Source of the DNA: Leishmania infantum JPCM5
Lineage: Eukaryota > Euglenozoa > Kinetoplastea > Trypanosomatida > Trypanosomatidae
Reading direction: 5' to 3'
Assembly: GCF_000002875.2 (NCBI RefSeq)
Contig: NC_009404.2
Span: 161,501-225,500 of the forward strand
DNA: 64,000 bases
Shown: one piece after another, positions 56,609 through 64,000 of the stretch
Layout: each line of letters opens with the position of its first letter
Position numbering within the stretch: position 1 is the stretch's first letter
Translations under genes and position numbers: made by a program
The notes under the pieces: generated by a model
Told to the model about the DNA's origin: nothing
Databases searched by the model: none
Seen by the model: only the letters and a program-made list of their open reading frames with translations

Positions 56609-58456
56609 ATGCTTGCCACCGTTCTTCATGTGCTGCTGTTTGTTGCCGGGCTTATTGGTCTCTTGGCCATCAAGAAGCAGCGCCTTCGGCACATACCGAC
56701 CCGTCGCACGCACATCCCGCGGCGCCATGCTGAGGGCACGCTGTGGTTGCAACGCTTCGTGAATGCGGTACTGGACATGCTGCACGGCGCGTTGGCTGAG
56801 CAGCAGGCAAGAGCGGCTGCAGAGGCGGCCGCTGCAGGAGGCGGCGCAAGTGTCTCATCCCCTCCACCAGAGCCAGTGCACGGCGCGCCCTTAGAAAACG
56901 ATGCTTCAAAGAAATTCGATGCGCCCGCGAGCGGTGACGGCACTGTGTGCGACGGCGATGCTGACAGCGTGAGCAGCGCCGAAGTGCTGTCCGAGCTGCC
57001 GTTCCTCAACGCCCTAAAGGCGCAGCTGGAGGAGCAGATTAGCGCGCTGCTAGAAGACAAGGGCATCGCCTCCTTCGCCGACTTTCGCGTCAAAGACTGG
57101 GGTGGCAAACCTCCTGTGATCAAGGCGCTGTACCTCTCCCACGGCGGGGGCGGGGGCAGCGGCAACACCGCTGCGAGCGTCACGGGAGCGTCCGCGTTGT
57201 CCCCCGCCGCGCCTGCTGCACCTTTGGCTGGTGGTCTTGGGAGCATGGCCTCCTTGGACAGCATGGGTCCTGGCGGCGCTGCGGCGGTGGCACAGCAGCG
57301 CGTCGCTGGAGTGATGCCGCTAGGCAACCTGAGTGGATTAGGGAAACAGACACAGCAGCAGCAGCCACAAAATCCTCCAATTCAATCGCCCGTGTCGGTT
57401 GGGTCGTTCTCGTACACGAATCCGATGCAGCCCCTCGCGGCCTCAACAGTGAGCGCAGAGCGGCAAAGTGACGTCAGCGGGGACGCCGTGAACGCAACTG
57501 TCCGCTCATCGACGGACCCGTCGATGCTGACTAGCCTCCGGTACCGAAGCTCAGGCGATGAATCCGGCGCCGCGGCAGGGGCAGGGACAGCTGGACGCGA
57601 GCGCAATGTAACAGGCCCCATGGCACACTCTGTTCGCCTCAGCAGCAGCAGTGGGGCGCACGGAGGAGCTGACCCGAGCTCGTCAGTAGCAGGGCCTTCC
57701 TCGGCTGTTGCCGCGGCGGGAGTGACTGCCGCACATACTTGCGGCGCGAGGCACGCCACAGACACAACGCGCTCGCTCTCCGTCCTGGATGCTGAGGTCG
57801 AGGTGGAGTACAGCGGCAACTTCAGCATGTCTCTCAACGCCGACCTCCCCATCGCGCGCGGGCGCTATCTGCAGGTGTACGTGTCGCTCAGCGATGTGCG
57901 CATGCTCGCCGCGCACGTGCGGCTGCGCCTCTCCCTGGAGTACGAGCCAGCCACGGTAGAGTCACCCCAACCGCAGCCCTATCTGAGCGGCACACTGTGG
58001 CTCCTTTCCGATCCGATGTTCGACGCCGCCTTCCATTCCACTCTCACGCAGTACCGTATCCGCGACTTCTTCATGGTGCCAGTGCTCGTGAAGCTCTTTC
58101 TCCTTCGCTTTGTGCGCACGAAGCTGCGACCCTCTTCACAGGCGGTGACTGCCTCCCGGCCTCCGGGGAGCCATCGTCGTCGCGCTGGTGCCGGCGCCAG
58201 CGGTACCATCGGCACCGCCGCTGGCAGTGCTGCCTCGGGAACCGGCGGTGAGCAGAGCGCCGGCGTTTCCACAGGCATGCTGGCCGACGTCAACGAGGAT
58301 GCACAGCATGGCGCGTCCGATGCGTCGGGGCTTTCATTCCGAGTGCAGCTCCCCGCTGACGTGGTGGATGGCGGGGAGCATGGGTGGTCGTCGATTGCGC
58401 GTGGCTCGATGAGTGAGCAGCCCGTGCCCTTCACCAGCGCCTACTTTGTGCGCTGA
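56609..58456 (+). CDS. SMP-domain lipid-transfer-like membrane protein
   Basis: A 615-residue protein. An N-terminal hydrophobic segment at 5-21 (VLHVLLFVAGLIGLLAI) followed by KKQR is a signal anchor. The SMP (TULIP) lipid-binding fold appears in two pieces: WLQRFVNAVLDMLHG near 46-60, LPFLNALKAQLEEQISALLE and FRVKDWGGKPPVIKALYL near 130-175, then a Gly/Ser/Ala/Gln-rich insertion of about 210 residues, and DAEVEVEYSGNFSMSLNADL, GTLWLLSDPMFDAAF and RIRDFFMVPVLVKLFLLRFV at 392-510. SMP proteins (Mmm1, TEX2, PDZD8, synaptotagmin-like) move lipids at membrane contact sites, generally anchored in the ER. Which subfamily this belongs to is unclear; the N-terminal anchor followed directly by SMP resembles Mmm1/TEX2. 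The C-terminus is low complexity. Call is from pattern recognition only. Confidence 0.72.
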   Translation: MLATVLHVLLFVAGLIGLLAIKKQRLRHIPTRRTHIPRRHAEGTLWLQRFVNAVLDMLHGALAEQQARAAAEAAAAGGGASVSSPPPEPVHGAPLENDASKKFDAPASGDGTVCDGDADSVSSAEVLSELPFLNALKAQLEEQISALLEDKGIASFADFRVKDWGGKPPVIKALYLSHGGGGGSGNTAASVTGASALSPAAPAAPLAGGLGSMASLDSMGPGGAAAVAQQRVAGVMPLGNLSGLGKQTQQQQPQNPPIQSPVSVGSFSYTNPMQPLAASTVSAERQSDVSGDAVNATVRSSTDPSMLTSLRYRSSGDESGAAAGAGTAGRERNVTGPMAHSVRLSSSSGAHGGADPSSSVAGPSSAVAAAGVTAAHTCGARHATDTTRSLSVLDAEVEVEYSGNFSMSLNADLPIARGRYLQVYVSLSDVRMLAAHVRLRLSLEYEPATVESPQPQPYLSGTLWLLSDPMFDAAFHSTLTQYRIRDFFMVPVLVKLFLLRFVRTKLRPSSQAVTASRPPGSHRRRAGAGASGTIGTAAGSAASGTGGEQSAGVSTGMLADVNEDAQHGASDASGLSFRVQLPADVVDGGEHGWSSIARGSMSEQPVPFTSAYFVR

Positions 58457-59139
58457 GTGCAACGGCTACAGGTGGTCTGGCACCCACAGGCAGAGAAAGT
58501 ACGAAAGCAATACTGCATGCGCAACGTCGGCTCGCAATCAGTGTACGTGTGCTTTTGCTGCCTTGCATCGCGTCCGGAGGCGAAAGCGAAACAGGCGAAG
58601 ATGGGCCGAATCGAGTGAAGCGGTAGACCGAGTCGCAAGCACGGTGAGGACGCTGTGCACGGCGTGTCGCCTCCTTACGTGTTTCGTCTCTTCCTGCGGT
58701 CCCTTCTGCGCTTTTCCAAAAGAGAGAGATGAGGGAGGGAGGGAAGGAGGGAGGACGGGCGCATTTTGTTTCTCTCTCTATGTATGTGTGCTGTGGCGGC
58801 CTTCCAGCTCTAGCCATATCTGCGGCTCTCCCTCTCTCTCTCATGCTCATCTCGTGTGTGTGTGTGTGTGTCGTTGCTTATCGATGACCACGCCACACCA
58901 CCACCGTCATCTCTGCCCTCTTCTTCTTCCGCCATCGCATCCCTCTCTTGTTCGTGCCGTTGTTGTTCATTACCGCGCACAGACGTGCGGTTATGAAAAC
59001 GTCGCCACCTCGCTCGTTGTGAAGGGCAGCCAATCAAAGAGCGCCCCACATCCACACACGCGCACACACCATCCTACACCCACACGCACACCCCTTCGAT
59101 GGCGGCGCCCCATCTGTTCCTTTGCCTTTTCCCATCTGT

Positions 59140-59178
59140 GTTTTTGTTGTTACTGTTGTTCTTCTCCCGTTCACTCAG
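59140..59178 (+). promoter_or_regulatory. Probable trans-splice acceptor for TUTase gene
   Basis: GTTGTTCTTCTCCCGTTCAC followed by TCAG, AG at 59177-59178. The implied 5' UTR is about 270 bases and includes a CA/GA repeat. Confidence 0.45.
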
Positions 59179-59289
59179 CACGACGCAGATTGGCTTGTGC
59201 AGCGCGTGTGACAGAAAGACACGCCGGTAAGAAAACACGCATACGCCTGACGCGTGCAGCGTGAGGTGCCGTCAGTCACTCTACCGTCG

Positions 59290-59326
59290 CACACACACAC
59301 ACACACACACACACGAGAGAGAGAGA
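59290..59326. repeat. (CA)n-(GA)n repeat in 5' UTR
   Basis: About twelve CA units followed by GA units between the acceptor and the start codon. Confidence 0.85.
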
Positions 59327-59448
59327 TAGAGGGAGGGAGCCTGCGGCCAATTGCTTCGGCAGAGGCCCACTTCCAAAAGGAGTGTTTGTCTGCGTGCTCC
59401 AGTCGTGCCGGCACATCGCTGTGCGAGCCGGTCGCACGAACTTCCAAG

Positions 59449-60669
59449 ATGCAAGCAGGCAGGCGAAAGTTCGTTGCAGAGAGCATCGCCGCGTACAGGG
59501 CGTCCCAGGGGACGTCAAACGACAAGGAGGTCGTCGATGACCTCCGATGGCGCGTGGTCGACCTTTGCTCCCGGTGCGTCAACAAGGTGGAGCTGCAGCT
59601 TTTCGGCTCGCTCGCCACGGGGTTCTGCACCACCGGCGCCGACGCCGATCTGTCCCTTACATTCCGTAACTTTTCGCCGTGGCTGAGCGGGATAGAGGTG
59701 GTGGATGCGCAAAACTTCAAGCGGCTCGCACGCGTGGGGCGCGAAGCTGGCGAAATGGGGATGGAAAACGTTCGCCTCATCAACGCCCGCATCCCTGTGT
59801 TGCAGTTCCAGGACGCAATCAGCGGAATTCGGTGTGACCTCACGATCGGCAACCTCGGTGGGGTGGCAAACTCCAAGATACTCGCGGAGATCCACCGCGT
59901 GCTTCCTGACTTTTACGGCGCCTACGTGTACCTCGTCAAGGAATGGGCGAAAAAGTGCGAGGTGGTGGCGCCGGACAAGTCGATGTTCAACAGCTTCACC
60001 ATGACGACCATGTCCTTGATGGTGCTCCAGGAGCTGGGGTTGCTGCCCATCTTTGTGCCGACTGGCACGTACGGCGAGCTCACTTTGCCCGATGTCCGAA
60101 ACGCGCTCGACACTTTCCAGCTGCCACCCGTGTATGAGGGGATCGGGCAGGACGATGAGCGCCTCGGCGAGGCCGTCTACTTCTGTCTTTTGCGTTTTGC
60201 AGAGTACTACTCCAAGTTCGACTTTAGGAACGGCACCGTGAGCCTCATGTGCCCGCGCCGACATCGCTCTCTCTACGCCCAGATTGTGAAGCAGCACATT
60301 GAACTCCTCGGCGAGCGGAAGCGGAAAGAGTGGAGCGCCTACCTGCTCGGCGACCGCGCGGCGTCCACCTCTTCTAGTCGCTTTCCCCAGGTGTCCTTCG
60401 AGGAGTCGATGCGCCACGAGGCTCTTCAGCGGCAGGCGGACACCGCCTTCGTTGTGGAGGACTTCGTGAACTACGTCAACTGTGGTCGGCGTGTGCCACC
60501 CGGACGGTGCTCAAAGATTCACCTGGAGTTCAAGCGCCTGTACGAGCAGCTGCGCGACGAGGCGAACGTCTCCTTCCGTGACGTGTTTCACGAGACGCAC
60601 GCGATTCCGCTCACCCACAAGCCGAATCGGCCAGACTCGCGCGTGGAGACCTTCGAGACGAAGCAATAG
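59449..60669 (+). CDS. TUTase / non-canonical poly(A) polymerase
   Basis: A 406-residue nucleotidyltransferase of the DNA polymerase-beta superfamily. The catalytic signature is complete: LQLFGSLATGFCTTGADADL with Gly53-Ser54 and the metal-binding Asp65 and Asp67, then the third carboxylate Asp130 in GIRCDLTIGN. The PAP-associated central region follows: YLVKEWAKKCEV, SFTMTTMSLMVLQELGLLPI (nucleotide-base pocket helix), and a block resembling the family's later F-x-x-Y-Y/F region as FAEYYSKFDFRNGTVSL. Trypanosomatids have several terminal uridylyltransferases (RET1, RET2, MEAT1, TUT3, TUT4) and non-canonical poly(A) polymerases. Size is near that of the smaller TUTases, but I cannot place it. 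Substrate (UTP or ATP) cannot be read from the sequence. ATG 59449 is the first in frame. Confidence 0.87.
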   Translation: MQAGRRKFVAESIAAYRASQGTSNDKEVVDDLRWRVVDLCSRCVNKVELQLFGSLATGFCTTGADADLSLTFRNFSPWLSGIEVVDAQNFKRLARVGREAGEMGMENVRLINARIPVLQFQDAISGIRCDLTIGNLGGVANSKILAEIHRVLPDFYGAYVYLVKEWAKKCEVVAPDKSMFNSFTMTTMSLMVLQELGLLPIFVPTGTYGELTLPDVRNALDTFQLPPVYEGIGQDDERLGEAVYFCLLRFAEYYSKFDFRNGTVSLMCPRRHRSLYAQIVKQHIELLGERKRKEWSAYLLGDRAASTSSSRFPQVSFEESMRHEALQRQADTAFVVEDFVNYVNCGRRVPPGRCSKIHLEFKRLYEQLRDEANVSFRDVFHETHAIPLTHKPNRPDSRVETFETKQ

Positions 60670-60871
60670 TCGAGGAAGGCGCGCGCGCCTCTTCCGACGA
60701 CTGGCTCACACAGATGCCGGAAAAGGAAAGCTGGAACAGGAATGGCAGTGATGTTGGTCATTGCACATCAATGATGGATGTCGCGGGTTGCTCATGGCCG
60801 TCGGCCTCTTTGAGGAGGGCCCATGCCGCAAAAAAAATGTGGTTTGCCTTGCCCCGCGCACACGGGCAGTC

Positions 60872-60896
60872 GTGTGTGTGTGTGTGTGTGTGTGTG
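60872..60896. repeat. (GT)n microsatellite
   Basis: About twelve perfect GT units in the 3' UTR of the TUTase gene. Confidence 0.9.
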
Positions 60897-61664
60897 CCTG
60901 TGTGCGTGCCTGTGTTGGGGTGGGCCGGTACACTTGACACGGAAGGCATTCATGCCTGGGTTTGCGTGCGAGCGGGGGCCACCCACTCACACGCCCGCCG
61001 CTGCTGAATCAGTCAAGGTGTGGAACGTCATCTCGGGCGTGCTTTTCATGGGCAGCGTTACGACGATATGTTCGCGCGACCTTCCCCGACCCCGCCCTCG
61101 GGGTGCTCGTCGTTGCCTTTGTCACAAATGCATGCTGCTCTCGGCTGCACAGGTCCAGCGGTGATGTGACGCCGTTGGCCATCGTCATCGGTTTTCGATT
61201 TCGAAGCCTCCTACCCCGCAGGTACACGCCAAGCCTTCTGTCTCCATCGATCGCTCTCGCTCTCCTCGATGCACTGCCCCCTCTACCCCCTCCCTCATCC
61301 TCTTCCCCACCCGCTCCCCTCGGCCACTTGCCCGCGCGTCTGTGTCCACAATGAAGCGACGGGCGATAACGTCACCACGGCAGCTTTGTTGGTTGCATTC
61401 GTTGGTGCGCCCGGACTTGCGCGCGTCGGGGAAGGAGGGACGACGGCGCAGACCAAAAACAAAACACCCAATGCAAGCCGCATAGGCTCCCTCCCCACTA
61501 ACGCTTCGCTAGAGGAGGTGGTGGCTGAGGCGTCAACACGCCTTCTCGCATCTCTCGGCGCTGACTTACTGGCGGCACAAGCACCAGCACACGCACAGAT
61601 CGCTACGCGAGCACGCACCGACTGCAGTCGCCTCTACCCTCCCTCGCTTTTATCGTAGCCGACC

Positions 61665-61715
61665 GGCTTCTCTTTTGCCAACCTCTCTTGTTTTTTTTTT
61701 TGCTTTGGTCTTGAG
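61665..61715 (+). promoter_or_regulatory. Probable trans-splice acceptor for ITFG2-like gene
   Basis: CTCTCTTG followed by T11 and TGCTTTGGTCTTGAG, AG at 61714-61715, 87 bases before ATG 61803. Confidence 0.5.
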
Positions 61716-61802
61716 AAGGCGCCGCATCGCCGGAGCCGCTCTCGACTGCCCCACCGAAGGGCTGAGCTCGTGTCGTACGGCAGCTGCAGGGCAAAAGCTC
61801 CT

Positions 61803-64000
61803 ATGTCGTCTTCGACTTCTCGGTTGCCCTACTCTCACGCGCATGCAGCGCACACCGACTCAACAGCGGATGCACGTCGACGAAAAAGCGGTGCGGCTGA
61901 TAGGCCATTGGTGGTGAGTGCTGGTAGCGCCATGCGCCAGTCGATGACGCCGTGTGCGCCGGCTGCGTCTCTGGCCTCCGCCTCGTCCGACCCAAAACCC
62001 TTTCTGCGGCAGCGCCGTCTGCCCTCCATCCTACTTGACAGCTGGGAGTTCCGCAAGCTGGCCGCTGAGGGGTCAGTTCTCGCCAACGCCATGCTCTCGT
62101 ACGACGTCGACGGCGACGGGCTCGAGGAAGTGATTGTGGGCACAACGGAGGGCCTGTTGTGCGTCGTAAAGCCTGACCACCGCGAACCGCTCTTCCTGCG
62201 AGTGCTCGCGGCGACCATCTCCGTGGTGCTGTACACACCCATTCAGAGCCGCCTCGTCCTCGTCACCCTTGAAGGGCAGTGCGAGGTCATTGACCACTTC
62301 CTGAAGCCGACCCAGAAACAGCAGGCAGGCAGTGAGCCCGCCAACATGAACGCGACCTCGCCCACGGAGGGTGGTGATGGTGGCGCTGCAAGCGTGGGCG
62401 GGCCGCGGTATCAGAGAACCGACAGCACCAGCTCACTGCCGCGCACTTCACCGCCTCTTAGCGGCGGTGGTCGTACAGCTGGAGGCGCTCGCGCCGTCGG
62501 TGGGGGCGCCACCGCCTCTCCACACTCCGCAGGTAGGCCCTGGGGTGCTGAAAGTGCCATGCCCACCCGCGTCTTTCACGTGCCGTCCAACTGCCTCTGC
62601 GCAGACCTCTCACCGGACAGAGACTCCGACCTTGTCTTCCTCGGCTCTTACGATCGACGCTTCTACGTGTACTCCATCATCAATGGCTCGTGTCTGCTCT
62701 CCCTGTTCGTGCACGACCCCATTACGTCAGTGAAGGCGTTCGCTATTCCGACGTGCGCTGCAGACACGCACCCGGCCACCACCTTGTCGCCCATCTCCGT
62801 CTGCGGCAAGCGAGTCTCTAATCGGGGAAGCAGATGCGGGAGTACTACGGGGTCGCAGAGAACACGCGCTAGCAGCAGCACCGGCACCGGTGCCTCGATA
62901 CTGGTCGACTCCCCGCGCGAAATGGAAACGACGTCGGACAGGCCGGCAAAGGCCTCCGCGTTATCCTATATTCCGCTCGTGTTTATTTCTACCCCGACGC
63001 ATCTCATCCTCCTTCCTGCCGGGCTGGGCGATATCCAGCAATGGCGCAAGCTGCAGCCCAAGTCAGCGCACCTGCCCTTGACTGTGCAGCTCCGTAGCGA
63101 CGATCCACCGCTAACGCCGCATCCGCCACAGCATTCGAAGCAGCAGCAAGCGCAGCGCAAACACACTGGCCGGCGTTCCTCGTTGAACGGCGGCGGCGGA
63201 GCAGCAAACATGGGCGCAGCTTTGGCGACGTCGGCCACTGTGCATCTTCGCAGTGACGACAGCCACCCACGCGAGGGTGAGAGTGCCGTCCCGCCCCATA
63301 TGACGCGCGTGCCACCGGCTAGCTTGCCCAGTCTGCGCCAGCCTCTGTCAATGTCGGCGGACGCCGGTTTGAGAGGCGTTCTGGCGGGTAGTGCCCCGGG
63401 AGGGAAGGCTTCCAGTCGCCCAGGGCGACTTGGTGGCGCCGCGACAGAGCGCCGGTGCGACAGCGTTGCTGTGATAACGGGAGGAGCGCATCACACCTCA
63501 GCTGTTTCAGTGCCAGCCGCGATGACAGCAGCAGCAGTAGCAGCGGGTGCATCCGCCGGTTTGCCACTCAGCAGCAGTCAGCTGCGCCGCCAGGCTCGCA
63601 GGCATGCCATCCAAGCAGCGGAGATGGGCCGGCCAGTCCTCGTGAAGCCTCTGTGGGCGCTGCACATTGGGCGTCATGCACTCGACGTGCCCCTGCTTCA
63701 GCCAATGGTGAGCCCCGACGGCCACGTAGGCAGCCGCTTCGCATCAGCTGCGGCCGCAGCAGGGTCACCGCAGCCTTCGTCGGTTACCGGAGCCATCGAG
63801 CAGGAGGCCGCCCCAGGTACCGCTGCCGGCAACCCATCCGCGCTTCAGCCTTACGGAGGTGGACGATCCTCCATCATGTCCATACAGGGCTCTGTGAGTG
63901 GTACGACAACGAGCCAGCGTGCCGCGAATTCATCGGTTTTCTACGTCAGCTTGCCGTCGTCCACATCAGCGCTACAAGAAAGCACCGCTGCCAGCAGCAA
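61803..64000 (+). CDS. ITFG2-like FG-GAP protein, 3' end outside window
   Basis: Open from ATG 61803 to the end of the window (732 codons seen, no stop). FG-GAP/beta-propeller signature near residue 98: MLSYDVDGDGLEEVIVGTTE, followed by GLLCVVKPDHREPLFLRVLA and LVLVTLEGQCEVIDHFL. A second unit near 266, CADLSPDRDSDLVFLGSYDR then RFYVYSIINGSCLLSLF. This is the blade pattern of ITFG2, a subunit of the KICSTOR complex that regulates TORC1 in animals; membership in that exact family is inferred from the first blades. Later there are long Ser/Ala/Gly/Thr-rich insertions. The first ATG (61803) follows the acceptor at 61715; a second in-frame ATG at 61932 would shorten the N-terminus by 43 residues of low complexity. 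Confidence 0.75.
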   Translation, partial: MSSSTSRLPYSHAHAAHTDSTADARRRKSGAADRPLVVSAGSAMRQSMTPCAPAASLASASSDPKPFLRQRRLPSILLDSWEFRKLAAEGSVLANAMLSYDVDGDGLEEVIVGTTEGLLCVVKPDHREPLFLRVLAATISVVLYTPIQSRLVLVTLEGQCEVIDHFLKPTQKQQAGSEPANMNATSPTEGGDGGAASVGGPRYQRTDSTSSLPRTSPPLSGGGRTAGGARAVGGGATASPHSAGRPWGAESAMPTRVFHVPSNCLCADLSPDRDSDLVFLGSYDRRFYVYSIINGSCLLSLFVHDPITSVKAFAIPTCAADTHPATTLSPISVCGKRVSNRGSRCGSTTGSQRTRASSSTGTGASILVDSPREMETTSDRPAKASALSYIPLVFISTPTHLILLPAGLGDIQQWRKLQPKSAHLPLTVQLRSDDPPLTPHPPQHSKQQQAQRKHTGRRSSLNGGGGAANMGAALATSATVHLRSDDSHPREGESAVPPHMTRVPPASLPSLRQPLSMSADAGLRGVLAGSAPGGKASSRPGRLGGAATERRCDSVAVITGGAHHTSAVSVPAAMTAAAVAAGASAGLPLSSSQLRRQARRHAIQAAEMGRPVLVKPLWALHIGRHALDVPLLQPMVSPDGHVGSRFASAAAAAGSPQPSSVTGAIEQEAAPGTAAGNPSALQPYGGGRSSIMSIQGSVSGTTTSQRAANSSVFYVSLPSSTSALQESTAASS

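Larger units (their letters stand above)
58457..59448. other. Intergenic spacer, SMP gene to TUTase
   Basis: GA-rich part near 58720-58760, GT repeat near 58855-58872, acceptor tract at 59140-59178 and a (CA)n-(GA)n repeat at 59290-59326 inside the 5' UTR. No gene seen. Confidence 0.6.
60670..61802. other. Intergenic spacer, TUTase to ITFG2-like gene
   Basis: GT repeat at 60872-60896, A7 near 60830, CT-rich tract at about 61255-61320 and acceptor tract at 61665-61715. ORF 61269-61658 begins in the CT tract and is judged non-coding. No gene recognised. Confidence 0.55.

Noticed and set aside
61269..61658. 129-codon ATG ORF between the TUTase and ITFG2-like genes
   Set aside because: It begins inside a CT tract (Pro/Leu-rich start) with no acceptor immediately upstream. 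The C-terminal half looks protein-like (SLEEVVAEASTRLLASLGAD), so it is not excluded, but I see no family and no support.
1..64000. tRNA, rRNA, spliced-leader RNA genes and CRISPR arrays
   Set aside because: No tRNA-like T-loop with a matching acceptor stem, no rRNA-like block and no regularly spaced repeats were found by eye; dinucleotide repeats are ordinary microsatellites.

Overview
The window is nuclear DNA of a trypanosomatid, most likely Leishmania or a close relative. The sequence evidence is: about twenty intronless genes, all on the + strand, separated by 0.7-3 kb spacers; spacers full of pyrimidine tracts ending in AG just upstream of the start codons (spliced-leader acceptors) and of CA/GT repeats; GC-rich coding sequence; and degenerate retroposons of the SIDER/DIRE (ingi-related) type. 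No gene on the - strand is supported and there is no strand switch, so the whole window reads as one polycistronic transcription unit. I see no tRNA, rRNA, CRISPR array or bacterial operon. Starts were set to ATG codons, often downstream of longer open frames that only begin at GTG or TTG.

Layout: (1) 1-2319, 3' part of a coiled-coil protein. (2) 3.2-12.8 kb: RRP8-type rRNA methyltransferase, a divergent FAD glycerol-3-phosphate dehydrogenase-like protein, a protein with two gamma-glutamylcyclotransferase folds, then a SIDER2-like retroposon. (3) 12.8-24.4 kb: a small hypothetical gene, a 3 kb gene-free interval, a TMEM231-like ciliary transition-zone protein, a divergent delta/zeta-type tubulin, a PPR-like protein, RNA polymerase subunit RPB12 and a second small zinc-finger protein. 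(4) 25-36.4 kb: a CinA-like/NMN adenylyltransferase-like fusion, mitoribosomal uS15m, a WW-coiled-coil-MORN protein, a small basic protein and an RWDD1/GIR2-like protein. (5) 37-49.8 kb: a DnaJ-like protein without HPD, CTP synthase, a two-TM hypothetical protein, an inverted SIDER2-like element and a MORN protein. (6) 49.8-56.6 kb: a retroposon-rich block with a 100-base assembly gap, a compositionally odd T-rich segment and a decayed DIRE carrying recognisable reverse-transcriptase motifs in two reading frames. (7) 56.6-64 kb: an SMP-type lipid-transfer-like membrane protein, a TUTase/non-canonical poly(A) polymerase and the 5' part of an ITFG2-like FG-GAP protein that runs off the window.

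Functionally the genes are the usual unrelated mixture of a trypanosomatid unit. Recurring themes are mitochondrial gene expression (uS15m, PPR protein, J-like protein), the flagellum and basal body (TMEM231, delta/zeta tubulin, possibly the MORN proteins) and nucleotide or cofactor metabolism (CTP synthase, CinA/NMNAT fusion). The points most worth a second look are the CinA-NMNAT fusion, the SMP protein with a split domain, the HPD-less DnaJ-like protein, and the DIRE/gap region, where two nearly identical 170-base direct repeats flank a foreign-looking T-rich segment.
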